A stretch of DNA of 64,000 nt from Lycium barbarum (lineage: Eukaryota; Streptophyta; Magnoliopsida; Solanales; Solanaceae), in contig NC_083338.1 in NCBI RefSeq assembly GCF_019175385.1, positions 66,372,884 through 66,436,883 of the forward strand, in the 5' to 3' direction. The position numbers were made by a program, and so were the translations under genes. How positions within the stretch are numbered: position 1 is the first letter of the stretch; each line of letters starts with the position of its first letter. Below are positions 10,240 through 21,512 of this stretch, one piece after another. Below the pieces are notes generated by a model. The model was not told the origin of the DNA and did no database searches. It was given only the letters and a program-made list of their open reading frames with translations.

Positions 10240-11520
10240 ATGCCGCCAAAGGGAAAAGCTACAGCCGCCCAGAAGGGCCATGCTACGACAAAGAGGTGGG
10301 TAGAAAGAGATCCTCCGGCAAATGTAAAGGAAAGTGAATCACAGAATGAGGCCTCACCTAACGTAGAAGAGCGGGGAGGAGCCTCAGTCCCAATTCCTCC
10401 ACCAGTTGCTTCGGGTCAACAAGTGACCGAGGCCATACATTTATTGACACGATTGGTTGCCGCCCAGGCACAGCTGTAGAATGCGGGCCCGAGTGATTGT
10501 TCCACCAGTACGAGAGGCCGTGATTTTTTGACTTTAAATCCTCCGGAATTTTTCGGGTCAAAGACGGATGAGGACCCACAAGGCTTTATTGATGAGATGT
10601 TGAGGACGCTGAAACTTATGTATGCTTCTGAGACCGAATCGGTAGAGTTGGCTTCTTATAGACTCCACGATGTGGTGGTGTTGTGGTATAACAACTAGAT
10701 AGCGTCAAGACCAGAAAATGCACCTCCTCCTGTTTGGCAAGAGTTTGTTCACGCTTTTATTCGTCACTATTTGCCACCCGAGGTCCGCCGAACTAGAGCG
10801 GACAGGTTCTTGAATCTAAAGCAAGGGAGTATGAGTGCCCGAGAGTATAGTATGCAATTTAATTCTCTGGCCAGGTATGCCCCGACTATGGTGTCAGATA
10901 TGGGCGATCGTGTCCATAGATTTGTGAGCGGTTTGGGGCGACACTTGTTTAGAGACTGTCTGACGGCCTCCTTACAAGACGGGATGGATATTTCCCGGAT
11001 ACAGGCACATGCTCAGAATCTTGAGAAACGACAACAGCAGCAGGAAAGTGATCGTGATAATGACAGAAGGCAAGGAAAAAGAGCTAGATCTATAGGGGCG
11101 AGCAGTGAATATAGAGGGGGACCGAGATAGATGCAATCTAGGCACTCAGGTCAGTCAGCGACTAGTGCACCTCCCAGATTCTCAGATAGGAGGATTGATC
11201 GTTCTTTCCAGTCAGGACAAGGCCAGAGTTCGAGAGCCTCAGATTTTCAGTCTAGGGGAGATTTTGGTCAGCGGAGACCTTTAGTATCGCGGTGCAGCCA
11301 GTGCGGTAGATTGCATTCCGGGCAGTGCCGTCAGGGTTCCGTTGCTTGCTATGCCTATGGACAGGCTGTTCATATGATGAGAGATTGCCCTTCAGCGAGA
11401 GGTAGAGCGGGGACTCAGCCCACAGGCTCAGCAGTGGGTTCTTCTTCAGTACACCCGGCAGCACAGACTTCTCAGACTACAACAGGTAGAGGCAGAGGCA
11501 GAGAGGGAGCATCTACCTCA
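10240..11520 (+). pseudogene. gag: Element A gag, with three in-frame stops
   Basis: This encodes the capsid-nucleocapsid polyprotein that packages element RNA in cytoplasmic particles. The start at 10240 (MPPKGKATAAQK) matches the starts in D and G; an upstream in-frame ATG at 9982 lies in the LTR and is ignored. The capsid-type region includes LNPPEFFGSK and HAFIRHYLPPEVRRTRADRF. The zinc-knuckle region reads CSQCGRLHSGQC, then CYAYGQAVHMMRDC, where the second cysteine of CX2CX4HX4C has become tyrosine. In-frame TAG codons at 10477, 10696 and 11128 break the frame. The whole reading frame remains recognisable, so the damage is point mutation rather than rearrangement. Confidence 0.9.
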
Positions 11521-14500
11521 GATGCTGTTCAGCCCCGCGTATATGCTTTGGTGGGGCGACAGGATCTTGACTCATCCCCAAATGTTGTCACAGGTACCTT
11601 GACTATATTTTCCCGTGACGTATATGCTTTGATTGATCCGGGTTCTACTTTTTCTTATGTTACCCCGTATGTTGCAAATTGTATTGGGGTGAAACCCGAG
11701 CCGATTAAACCTTTTGAGGTGTTCACTCCGGTCGGTGATCCGGTAATAGCGAGGAAAGTGTACAAAAACTGTTTCATTGTGATATGTGATCGCCAGACGA
11801 AGGCTGATTTGATCGAGCTGGAAATGATAGACTTCGATGTAATAATGGGTATGGATTGGTTAGCGTCGTGTTACGCAAATGTTGATTGCCAGAGGAAAAC
11901 AGTTTGATTTCAGTTTCCGGGAGAGCCTGTACTTGAATGGAAAGGTAATACGAAATCTCCAAAGGGTAGGTTTATTTCCTACCTCAAAGCGAGGAAGATG
12001 ATAGCTAAAGGTTATATTTATCATCTAGTTCGGGTTCATGATATCGAGGCAAAGCCGCCAACTTTCCAATCTGTTCCAGTGGTAAATGAATTTTCAAATG
12101 TATTTCCAGGTCTTCCTCCTGAAAGGAAAATTGATTTCGCCATTGATGTATTACCAGACACCGAGCCCATTTCTATTCCTCCTTATTGAATGGCTCCGGC
12201 GGAACTGAAAAAGCTAAAAACACAGTTAAAAGATTTACTGGAGATGGGTTTTATAAGGCCTAGTTCTTCGCCGTGGGGAGCACCAGTCCTGTTCGTAAAG
12301 AAGAAAGACAGATCTCTACGAATGTGCATCGACTACAGGCAGTTGAATAAGGTGACAATAAAGAATAAATACCCTCTTCCCAGAATCGATGATTTATTTG
12401 ATCAATTACAGGGCGCTAAGTGGTTCTCCAAGATAGATCTGAGATCTGGTTGTCATCAAGTGAGAATTAGAGAAGAAGATATTCCAAAAACAGTCTTCAG
12501 GACAAGATATGGTCACTACGAGTTCCGAGTGATGTCGTTTGGGTTGACAAATGCCCCGGCAGTGTTCATGAATTTAATGAATAATATGTTCAGGCCATTC
12601 TTGGATCTCTTCGTGATAGTATTTATCGACGATTTTCTGGTATATTCTCGCACAAAATCAGAACATGCAGATCATTTAAGAATTGTCCTTGGTGTTCTCC
12701 GAGCTCGGGAATTATATGAAAAGTTCTCAAAGTGCGAGTTTTGGTTAAATTCCGTGACATTTTTGGGTCATATTATTTCAGATGATGGCATCCGAGTCGA
12801 CACTCAGAAAATCGAAGCTGTGAAGACTTGGCCAAGGCCTACGACGCCTACAGAAGTTTGTAGTTTTCTGGGTTTGGCAAGTTATTACCAAAGATTCATA
12901 GAGGGCTTTTCTTCTATCTCAGCCCCATTAACGAAGCTAACCCAGAAGTCGGCGAAATTTCAGTGGAATGATGCTTGTGAGCGTAGCTTCCAAGAATTGA
13001 AGGACAGATTGACCTCCGCCCCAGTGTTAACACTTCCAGAAGGGCCGGATGGTTATGTTGTATATTGTGACGCTTCCGGTGTGGGACTAGGATGTGTACT
13101 GATGCAGCATGGCAAGGTTATTGCATATGCCTCGAGACAATTGCGAAAACATGAACAGAATTATCTGACTCATGATCTCGAATTAGCCGCGGTTATCCAT
13201 GCCTTAAAGATATGGAGGCATTATTTGTATTGTGCACGTCGATATTTATACGGATCACAAGAGTCTTCAACATATTTTTAAGCAGAAGGAGTTGAACCTA
13301 CGGCAGAGGCGGTAGTTAGAATTGTTGAAGGATTATGACGTGAATATCATGTACCATCCTGGAAAAGCGAACGTGGTAGCCGACGCGCTTAGCCGTCGAT
13401 CAATGGGTAGTTTATGTGGAGCTCCTTCAGAAAAGAATGAAATGGTTCGTGAGCTTCATCAATTAGCAAACCTTAGGGTACGTGTAATTGATTCGGGTAA
13501 GGCAGGAATTAGTGTCAATGATCTTATGGTCTCGCCTTTAAATGCGGAGATAAAAGAACGCCAGTATGAAGATCCATAAATATGTCATCATAGGGATGTA
13601 TCCCGGGGAAAAGAAAAGTCTCCATTTGAAGTTTCCATAGATGGAGTCCTTAGACATCAGGGCAGGCTATGTGTGCCGGATTTGGCAAATTTGCGCCAAC
13701 GGATTTTAGAGGAAGCACACTATTCTCGGTATTCCATTAATCCAGGTGTAACCAAGATGTATCATGATCTCAAATTTCTATATTGGTGGGATGGCATGAA
13801 ACGAGACATAGCAGCATTTGTGACACCGTGCCCAAATTATCAACAGGTGAAAGCCGAACATCAGAAGCCAGGGGACTTATTGCAGGCAATGAAAATTCCT
13901 ACATGGAAGTGGGAAGAGATTAATATGGATTTCATTGTAGGATTACCTCGCTCACAAGGAAAATATGACTCTATATGGGTGATCGTGGACAGACTCACAA
14001 AAGCAGCTCATTTCCTCCCAGTTAGAACCATGTATTCAGCGGAAGATTATGCAAAGTTGCATTTGAAGGAAATTGTGCGACTTCATGGAATTCCTTTGGC
14101 CATTATTACAGACAGAGGGCCCTAGTTTACAGCTAACTTTTGGAAATCTTTTCAAGAAGGTCTAGGTACTCAAGTCAAGTTCAGCATGGCATTTCATCCA
14201 GAAATGGACGGGCAAGCCGAGCGCACTATTCAGACCTTCGAGGATATGCTACGAGCGTATGTGTTGGATTTTGGTGGTAGTTGGGATGAGCATCTACCGC
14301 TTATTGAATTTTCCTACAACAACAGTTATCATTCCGGCATTCAGATGGTCCCGTATGAAGCATTATATGGAAGGAAATGTAGATCTCCAATTGGATGGTT
14401 TGAAACCGGAGAAGTACAATTGCTAGGCCCCGACTTGATCCAGCAAGCAGTTGAAAAAGTTAAAGTGATCCGAGACCGACTATTAACAGCCCAGAGTCGC

Positions 14501-15001
14501 CAAAAGTCTTATGCGGACAACCGCCGATGCGATTTAGAATTCCATGTGAATGATTGGGTATTTTTTAAAGTATCACCAATGAAAGGGGTGATGAGATTTG
14601 GTAAGAAAGGGAAGTTAAGTCCAAGATACATCGGACATTATAAAATTGTCCGTAAGGTGGGTCATGTAGCATATGAACTGGACTTGCCTTCGGAGCTTGA
14701 AGCAGTTCATCCAGTATTTCATGTTTCGATGCTCCGCAAGTGTGTTGGATACCCAACAAGGATAGTTCCGGTAGAGAATGTGCAAGTGACAGAGAAGCTG
14801 ACATATGAAGAAGTACCTATTGCCATTTTAGATAGACAAGTGCGAAGACTCCGAAATAAAGAAGTCGCTTCAGTCAAGGTTCGATGGCGAAACAACAATA
14901 GGGAAGAAATGATTTGGGAAGCGGAAGAGATGATGAAAGCCAAATACCCGCACTTATTCCAATCTCCAGAAGAGGTTCGGGATGAGACGCCGAGGTTATA
15001 A
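11521..15001 (+). pseudogene. pol: Element A pol: protease, RT, RNase H, integrase, chromodomain (decayed)
   Basis: Pol continues the gag frame. The protease motif is ALIDPGSTFSYV (about 11625-11660), the reverse transcriptase box FIDDFLVYS (about 12625-12655) and the RNase H start [10 protein letters not shown] (about 13060-13090). The integrase has a damaged zinc finger (CPNYQQVK, second cysteine lost), the catalytic region starting NMDFIVGLP, ITDRG and GQAERT. A chromodomain-like tail runs from ILDRQVRRLRNK to YPHLF (about 14825-14960). Breaks: TGA at 11905 and 12187, a 2-nt deletion near 13235 in RNase H, TAG at 13313, TAA at 13577 and TAG at 14123. Several stops lie where sister copies have CGA, TGG or CAG, consistent with cytosine deamination. 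It cannot be active in cis. Confidence 0.93.
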
Positions 15002-15169
15002 GGTATGTACACTTTATCTTTATGTTTTAGTCGTGTGTGGCCATAGAGACATTGCTATTGTGATGTAGCCCTGTGAGGCGAAGATATTATGGGTTGTTGT
15101 GGCAGGTAGGTAGCGTCCAAATTACAAAGGAGACTCTGGCGAAATTTTTCTACGATTCCCGAGTATTTT

Positions 15170-15206
15170 AACATTCGAGGACGAATATTCCAAAAGGGGG
15201 GAAGAA
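15170..15206 (+). promoter_or_regulatory. Element A pre-PPT hairpin and polypurine tract
   Basis: AACATTCG (15170-15177) and CGAATATT (15182-15189) pair around an AGGA loop. AAAAGGGGGGAAGAA (15192-15206) then runs directly into the 3' LTR and is the plus-strand primer. Confidence 0.8.
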
Positions 15207-17609
15207 TGTTACACCTCGGAAAAGTCCCCGTACATGTACAAGGAATAGACCAACGAAGGATATGAGTGGGTGTTGTTTTACTAAGTAAGGGGTGATGATT
15301 CATTAATTTTTGGAAATGAGAAAGTTGTAGAATTTTATCTAGCCCAGTGGTCGTAAAGTGATTTACGGCCCGTAAAGTGATTTCCGGACCGTAAATCACC
15401 ATCGTCCTCCAGCCTTTAATAAATCTCAACTTTCTGTTGAGTGTGAAAATGGTTAAAAACGACTTGGTATACGGCCCGTAAACTGGTTTACGGACCGTAA
15501 ACCTCGATCGTAAACTGCCATGTTCTTCATTCAACTTCTCTATTTTGATATGCTTAAAAACGACCACACTATACTGCCCATAAACTGATTTACGGTCCGT
15601 AAACTGTGGTTTACGACCACTGTTCACCCCGACTGTTGATCATTAAAAATCAAACTTTGAATTATTAAAAGGGACCCAAGCCTCATTTCATTTCATTCTT
15701 CATCCATACAACTCAAGAATGCTCTAGAACTCTCCAAACACTTCCTCCATAATAATTCAAGAGAATCAAAGGTAAACTAAGATCATCAACACTAAATCCA
15801 AGCAACAAGTGTATGAAACCTAGTTGGAGGTCATTTTCTTCAAGGAATTCCAAAAGAGGTGAAGTAGGGTTTTGGTGCAAAAGGAAGAATTTCACTCTAA
15901 GCTTGTTCCACCACTATCCAATGTATGTTTTATGAATTTGGAATGTTGTCTAAAGCATTAGAAGACTAAGACACTTGAATTGTAGTAAGACATAGGAAAT
16001 GGACCCTTACTGAGTGAATAGTGTCACTATGGAATGATAATTGGATGGAATCATGGAAGTTGACATGTTATGATTATGCATACGTCATTAAATGGTGTAT
16101 AGGTCATGATATAAGTTTCAAACACAAAGAAATGCGATAACGGGCTAAAATCATTAAATGTGGAGAAATTGGAGGAAAATGGTGGATTTTTCTTAAGGTA
16201 TATAAATGATGATTGTTGCTTGCAATATTATGGGTGTTGTTGTAAATTTTTAGGGGTTGAAATAGAACGAGGAAAGAGGTAGTAGAAACAAAGGTGATGC
16301 CGCCTAATTTTCTCTAGAGATAACGATGCGTTCTTATAATCGGATAACTAATGTTAATACGATTCTCTCGTGAAGGTAACGACGTGACATCGAAGAAAGA
16401 CAAGTGAACGATAGCGTAGCTAAACGACCAGGTATGTGAGGCTAGTCCTTTCTTTCCAATGGCATGAATCCTATAGTATGAGTTCTTTTCCTCTTCATGA
16501 GTTCATGTATCCCGAGAAGCTAAAAGCCTATATTCCTACATGTCTATATAAGATAAGAAATATGCTATGATGATGCCATATTGACAATGATGTCTTTTAT
16601 TTCTCACACTCACCTTATGTACTAATTCCTTCAAGGTGAGGCAGAATGTTGATAATTGCTCCATAATGAAATAGGGGGATCACGACCTTACGTCACCCCG
16701 TTAGAGTATAGATGATCTTGAGCCTTATGCATGTATCATGTTAAAGATAAGCATATTTTGATAAACATATTACTATAAGTATTTTATAATAAGAATGTCA
16801 TGATTGCATCACACCGCGCCTAGTTGGCCGTCACCGCTACGGCGGGCAGCTATACAGACACACTACGACCTTCGGCCGTGGGCAGACACCACTAGTGGGC
16901 GGCATGAGATGGTACCCCAGACGCGGGAGGCCTGGACATGGGCATATATTATTGATTATCACACCATTCCGGTAAGGACGGGCAGCTTGCATGTCATGCA
17001 TTTATGATATCACGATGAGTATGAGTAAGACAGCATGTATCACTTCTCTTATGATTATTGTTCAAACTCAGATGTTCATATTGATGTTCTCCTTATATTA
17101 TTATTGTTCTTCTTCATTGTTTATGCCTCTCATACTCAGTACAATATTCGTACTGACGTCCTTTTCTTTGGACGTTGTGCTCATGCCCACAGGTAGATAG
17201 AGAGGCGAGCTCGATCCAGATCCTTAGGAGCCGTCAGCTGATCGAAAGCACCCCATTGTTCGGAGGTGCTTATGATTCCTTTTTAGTACATATGTATATA
17301 TATTTTTGGGCACGACAGAGTCTTGTTCCGTCTATTTGTATAGTAAGTCAGTAGAGGCTCGTAGATGCGCAGTGTGGGTAGGATGGTCTCATATTTTTTT
17401 TTCATGTATATGTGCACTATTATTTTGTTATACTAAAGATCTCTACATGGATATAAAAGTATTTATGTTTTCATATAAACTATGATTTTCCTGTGTTTTG
17501 AACATAAATGTGATAAAAGGGCATTAATCGAGTAAGGTGAGTATTAGAACAAGCGGTGCTCGGTGGTTAGCCCCAGGTACCCGTCGCGGCCCCTAGCTGG
17601 GTCGTGACA
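15207..17609 (+). repeat. Element A 3' LTR
   Basis: A 2403-bp LTR, TGTTACACCTCGG to GTCGTGACA, matches the 5' LTR throughout apart from scattered substitutions and small indels. Perfect ACGGNCCGT palindromes lie at 15487-15501 and 15590-15604. The four-hairpin block is at 17135-17332, with one stem-4 pair lost (GACAGA/TCCGTC). The splice donor is mutated in this copy. Confidence 0.95.
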
Positions 17610-17614
17610 CACCG

Positions 17615-17771
17615 TTACTATCAATTCAATAACATTTAGCTCGTCTCTTGTAATCGTCAATGATACTCCTAACTTAATCTCGTCCTGCCATTACTTTTTG
17701 CAGAACATCTTTTCCCGTTAGGACACATTACAAGCGCATATCTTATCTCCTTTCGATTCTAGGAAAATTTC
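17615..17771 (-). other. Target DNA between A and E; its right end resembles a family 4 LTR
   Basis: No gene is seen. The last ~20 bases (TTCTAGGAAAATTTC) plus the continuation beyond E at 40767 match minus-strand family 4 LTR sequence (compare 26414-26520 in D). E therefore probably inserted into an old, diverged family 4-type LTR fragment. The left part is not recognised. Confidence 0.5.
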
Positions 17772-19878
17772 TGTAACACCTCGTACCTTCAACGTAAGCT
17801 TTGACCATGATCCAAGACTTAGAAAATCAGATAAAGAATGTGGGAATTGGAATTTCCCTGTTACGTTGTAGGATGGGAGTTTACGCCCATGAACAGTGAC
17901 TGTATTTCAGTTTTCGGTCCGTATTTCAATTCGTAAACTGAAACCAAGGATTTCTGAGCATTCTGGAATTTGGCATTTGGATGTCAAATTGTTAAATACG
18001 GTCCGTATTTCAACACGTATGTGGAATTTGGGAAAACTTCCTTCATGAAAGTTGTAGACCTTTGAAATACTTCCATCGGCATATTATGGGGGTCAAACGG
18101 ACATCTGTGCAAAGAGTTATGGTCATTTTACTGAAGAGATGCAGTGCAGTCCGTATTTCAAAATACGGTCAGTATTTCAAAATACGACCCGTATTGTGAA
18201 ATACAGCCAATATTTAACTGGGCCAAAATTTAAATTTTCCATAACAGTATATATTTGTCCGTACCAGTTCAAATCATTATTTCTCATTCCTTCAAGCCCT
18301 AGAACGACCTCCTACCCTCTTCCATCATCAAGAACATCAAGGTAAGCCTACTCTAATTATTCCAACTCAATTCTAATACCTATCCTTGTAATCTAAACAA
18401 GAAATCATTATTCCAAAACTAGGGTTTTCAAGAAAACCCATCTCAAGGTTCAAGAATTCAAGATTTTGGAAATCTTCTTCAAAGCTCAAGTCTTTAATTC
18501 AAGTTTTGGAGCAATTAAGGTATGTAGAACTTCCATCCACATGTGGGAATCTCTACGTTCTTCCCCATGCTCCGTTTCTTGATATCCATGAAGTTCAAAC
18601 CCTAGGGAATTAAACACAACATATTGGTGGCCCGTATTTATGTATTTATGTACATGAATTTTGTATCTATATTCGTTATTGTATTCCTAATCTTCCATTA
18701 TGGTTATTAGGAACCCTAGCTTAATCCATGAATCATGAATTCTTCCTTATGTGTTCTCATTATGTTTATATGAAACTTTATGATTTTATGTAGCAAGTTA
18801 CAAGCATGTTTTCAAGTCATGAATCAAGAATTATGAATTATTGTTATTACTCATGAATCAAGAATATGTTTGCAAGACTATGACAAGTTATCTCATGAAA
18901 CCATATTACAAGATATTTCATGAAACCATGTTACAAGTTATTTCGTGAAATCATGATTACAAGTTGTTTCACGAAAATCATGGGCTTCTTAGCCAACTAT
19001 ATTATGTTCATGTTTTGGGAATTGCTTAGTTAATCGAGAAGGCTCAGATAGCCTGAAACTACGTAGCCACCGTAGGATAAGGGTTGTCAGCAAGGAGGCA
19101 ACACCTTCATTAGGCAGTTTGGATCCTTACATGCTTATTATTACTTAAATCTCATATCCCTAGCAAGGTTGTGAGTGTTCTACTGGTAGGACGCAAGTAC
19201 CAGACCATGTTGTCGGTTATACTATAGCATTCGTCACGTTACAAGTAGTTTTACATACAAGTATTTCTATTGATTTACTGTTTTAAGACTTTACTCACGT
19301 TTCATGCTCATGTTCAAGTTACATTCAGTTTCAGTTCATATCTTATATCTATGTTGTGCCATGTTCTTCATTTTGGCAGGTTTTACATACTAGTACTATT
19401 CACCATGTACTAACTTCCCTTTTGCCCGGGGCCTGCACTTCACAGTGCAGATACCGGTTTTCAGGAGCATACATCTTCGCAGTAGGATCACTTCAGATAT
19501 CAGCTTATTGGTGAGCCCCACTTCTCTCGGGGTTCAACATGGAGTCTGCATTAGTATTCAGTTTATGGTAGTCCAGGGCCATGTCCTAGTAGTTAGTATT
19601 AAGATATGTTTTAGAGGTTTCATAGACAGATGTTAGTTCACAGAGTCAGTTATGCTTTTATGCTTGCAAACTATTGTGTTTTCATGATATTTCATGCTAT
19701 GAGATAATTTCAAGACTTTATTCCGCAAATTATATTTTCATGATTTATTTAAATTGCATCATATAGATTATATTGTTTTGATGGCCATGTTGACAGGCAA
19801 GCCATGAGGTTCGCTCGGACACATACAAGCAAGGCCCGAGTGTCGTGTTACGCCCAGGCCATGGTTCGGGGCGTGAAA
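17772..19878 (+). repeat. Element E 5' LTR
   Basis: A 2107-bp LTR begins TGTAACACCTCG and ends in a mutated TGAAA where sister copies have TGACA. U3 has ATACGGTCCGTAT palindromes (17915-18215), then a TATA box (TATATATT, 18248-18255). A donor AAG/GTAAGC follows (GT at 18342), with a second possible donor near 18520. Hairpins lie at about 19391-19590: TAGTAC/GTACTA, CTGCAC/GTGCAG, GAGCCCC/GGGGTTC and a CCAGG-type stem. Compared with the 3' LTR it lacks the (TA)n tract. Confidence 0.93.
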
Positions 19879-19883
19879 AAGCT

Positions 19884-19897
19884 TAGTATCCGAGCTT
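19884..19897 (+). promoter_or_regulatory. Element E degraded primer-binding site
   Basis: TAGTATCCGAGCTT occupies the place where related element F has the complement of TGGTATCAGAGCCC. Four differences make priming by tRNA-iMet unlikely today. Confidence 0.7.
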
Positions 19898-20095
19898 AGG
19901 TTCAAGTCTCTTTAGGGAGTCTATGAAACCGTGTCCAGTGGGGTCACTTTTATATGTGTGAGGGCCCCACACATATAAACAGTTGACCACCAAGACATTC
20001 AGGATTGTCTCAATTCTTTCATATTCTAGATCGTGCAGTTAGGGCAGTACTTTTAGGATGTCTTTCTAATTCGTGCGTGTACATATATTCAGAAA

Positions 20096-21271
20096 ATGCC
20101 TGCGAAAAGGAAATACACCAAAAAGGCTACAGCTACCAGCCAAGGGGCTACTGCGGAAGCAACTCGGGAAGAGACTATTCCGACTCAGGCAGCAGCCCCA
20201 ACCGCTCCTACAATTACACCTCATGTTGATTCGGATGGGGATGTTAGGAATGCTATTAATATGCTCACACAACTGTTAGCAGCTCAGGCCCAACGTCAGG
20301 AATCTGGGTCAAGCTCAAGAGGTAATGGAGAGTCTTCTAAGACTAAGGACTTCCTCAGGATGAATCCCCCAGTCTTTACAGGGACAAAGAAAGATGAGGA
20401 ACCTCAGGACTACCTCTATGCTCTTCAGAAAATCTTCAGGATTATGACATTTAAGGAAATCGAAGCAACTACTTTTGGAGCTCATCAGCTGCAGAGCATT
20501 GCTAACACCTGGTATGAATCTTGGGAATTATCCCGAGGTGAGGATGCACCTGATGCTACATGGGATGAATTCACAAGTGCCTTCCTGGACCACTTCATGC
20601 CAATAGAAGTCAGAGAAGCTAAGGCTGAGCAATTCCTGAAGCTTAAACAGAATGGTAGGTCAGTTCTAGACTACTATTTAGAATTTATCAGTCTGGCTAA
20701 GCATGCTTCACATATGGTACCGGATATAAGGGCAAGAGTGAGGAGGTTTGTTGGAGGTCTTGATCCCTATTTGTACGATGGGGCCAATATTGCCGCACAG
20801 AATGTTGGGATGACAATCTCCAAGATGGTTGCTTTTGTACAGGGGAATGAGACGAGGTTGAAGGAGGAGGAAGCCTTTCAGAAAGAGAAAGACAAGGAGT
20901 TCAACAAGAGGGCCAAGTCTACCGGACAGTTCAGCGGTAATGAAAACAGAAAGTTCTTTAAGAACAGGTCAGCCGGACCTACTCCGTCCAGGGCAAGTGC
21001 TCCAGTTTCCAAGTTCAGGAAAGATAACCGTCAACAGAATTTCAGGTGGTCAGGCTCCCAGTCTCAGGCCAGTGTGACTCAGAGTAACTTCACCAATCCG
21101 ATTTGTGCTAAGTGTGGGAAGAGGCATCCTGGGGAGTGCCGCTCTGGATCAAATATTTGCTATGGGTGTGGCCAGCCGAGCCATGTTCAGCGAAATTGCC
21201 CTTCAGTCAGACAGGGCACAGGAGGTAATCGGACTCAGTCAGTAAATTCATCAGTTCCTCATAATAACTAG
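20096..21271 (+). CDS. gag: Element E gag, intact ORF of 391 codons
   Basis: This encodes the capsid-nucleocapsid protein that would assemble into virus-like particles and bind element RNA. The start MPAKRKYTKK is basic. A low-complexity N-terminal part is followed by the retrotransposon gag capsid region (about residues 80-200: FTGTKKDEEPQDYLYAL, WYESWELSRGEDAPDATW, IEVREAKAEQFLKLKQ). A basic linker follows, then CAKCGKRHPGEC and a canonical CX2CX4HX4C knuckle CYGCGQPSHVQRNC (about residues 355-370). The ORF ends at TAG (21269-21271), beyond which protease continues in the same frame. Element F ends gag at exactly the same codon. An acceptor-like ATATATTCAG lies four bases before the ATG. 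No frame damage is seen, which stands out against the broken pol. Confidence 0.93.
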   Translation: MPAKRKYTKKATATSQGATAEATREETIPTQAAAPTAPTITPHVDSDGDVRNAINMLTQLLAAQAQRQESGSSSRGNGESSKTKDFLRMNPPVFTGTKKDEEPQDYLYALQKIFRIMTFKEIEATTFGAHQLQSIANTWYESWELSRGEDAPDATWDEFTSAFLDHFMPIEVREAKAEQFLKLKQNGRSVLDYYLEFISLAKHASHMVPDIRARVRRFVGGLDPYLYDGANIAAQNVGMTISKMVAFVQGNETRLKEEEAFQKEKDKEFNKRAKSTGQFSGNENRKFFKNRSAGPTPSRASAPVSKFRKDNRQQNFRWSGSQSQASVTQSNFTNPICAKCGKRHPGECRSGSNICYGCGQPSHVQRNCPSVRQGTGGNRTQSVNSSVPHNN

Positions 21272-21512
21272 ACTCAGGCAGGACGTGTACCAACTATATC
21301 CGGCAACACAAGCGGTGGCCCAAACCGTTTGTATGCTTTTACCGGGCGCCAGGATATCGCTAACCACACTGTTGTTGTCACAGGTATACTCACCGTTTTC
21401 AGTTTCGATGTTTATGCTCTCATGGACCCTGGATCCACCCTATGCTATGTCACCCCTTATGTTACTAGGAAATTTGGTATTGAACCTGAAAAGCTAAAAG
21501 AACCTTTTGAAG
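21272..21512 (+). pseudogene. pol: Element E pol, part 1: start of protease
   Basis: The gag frame continues after the UAG into the protease N-terminal part with TGRQDIA and the active-site region ALMDPGSTLCYV (about 21410-21445). Solo LTR S2 interrupts it at 21513, within the TGAAG duplication. The sequence continues in the correct frame at 24200. Confidence 0.88.

Larger units (their letters stand above)
5200..17609 (+). mobile_element. Element A: complete Ty3/gypsy chromovirus, coding region decayed
   Basis: The element begins TG at 5200 and ends CA at 17609, flanked by 5-bp duplications CACCG (5195-5199 and 17610-17614). The 5' LTR (net 2407 bp after removing nested S1 and one duplication copy) matches the 3' LTR (2403 bp). 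A tRNA-iMet primer site, gag-pol and polypurine tract lie in the expected order. Gag-pol is one frame interrupted by several stops and one frameshift, so this copy cannot make a full polyprotein. Insertion into otherwise unassigned DNA is older than the nested S1. Confidence 0.95.
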
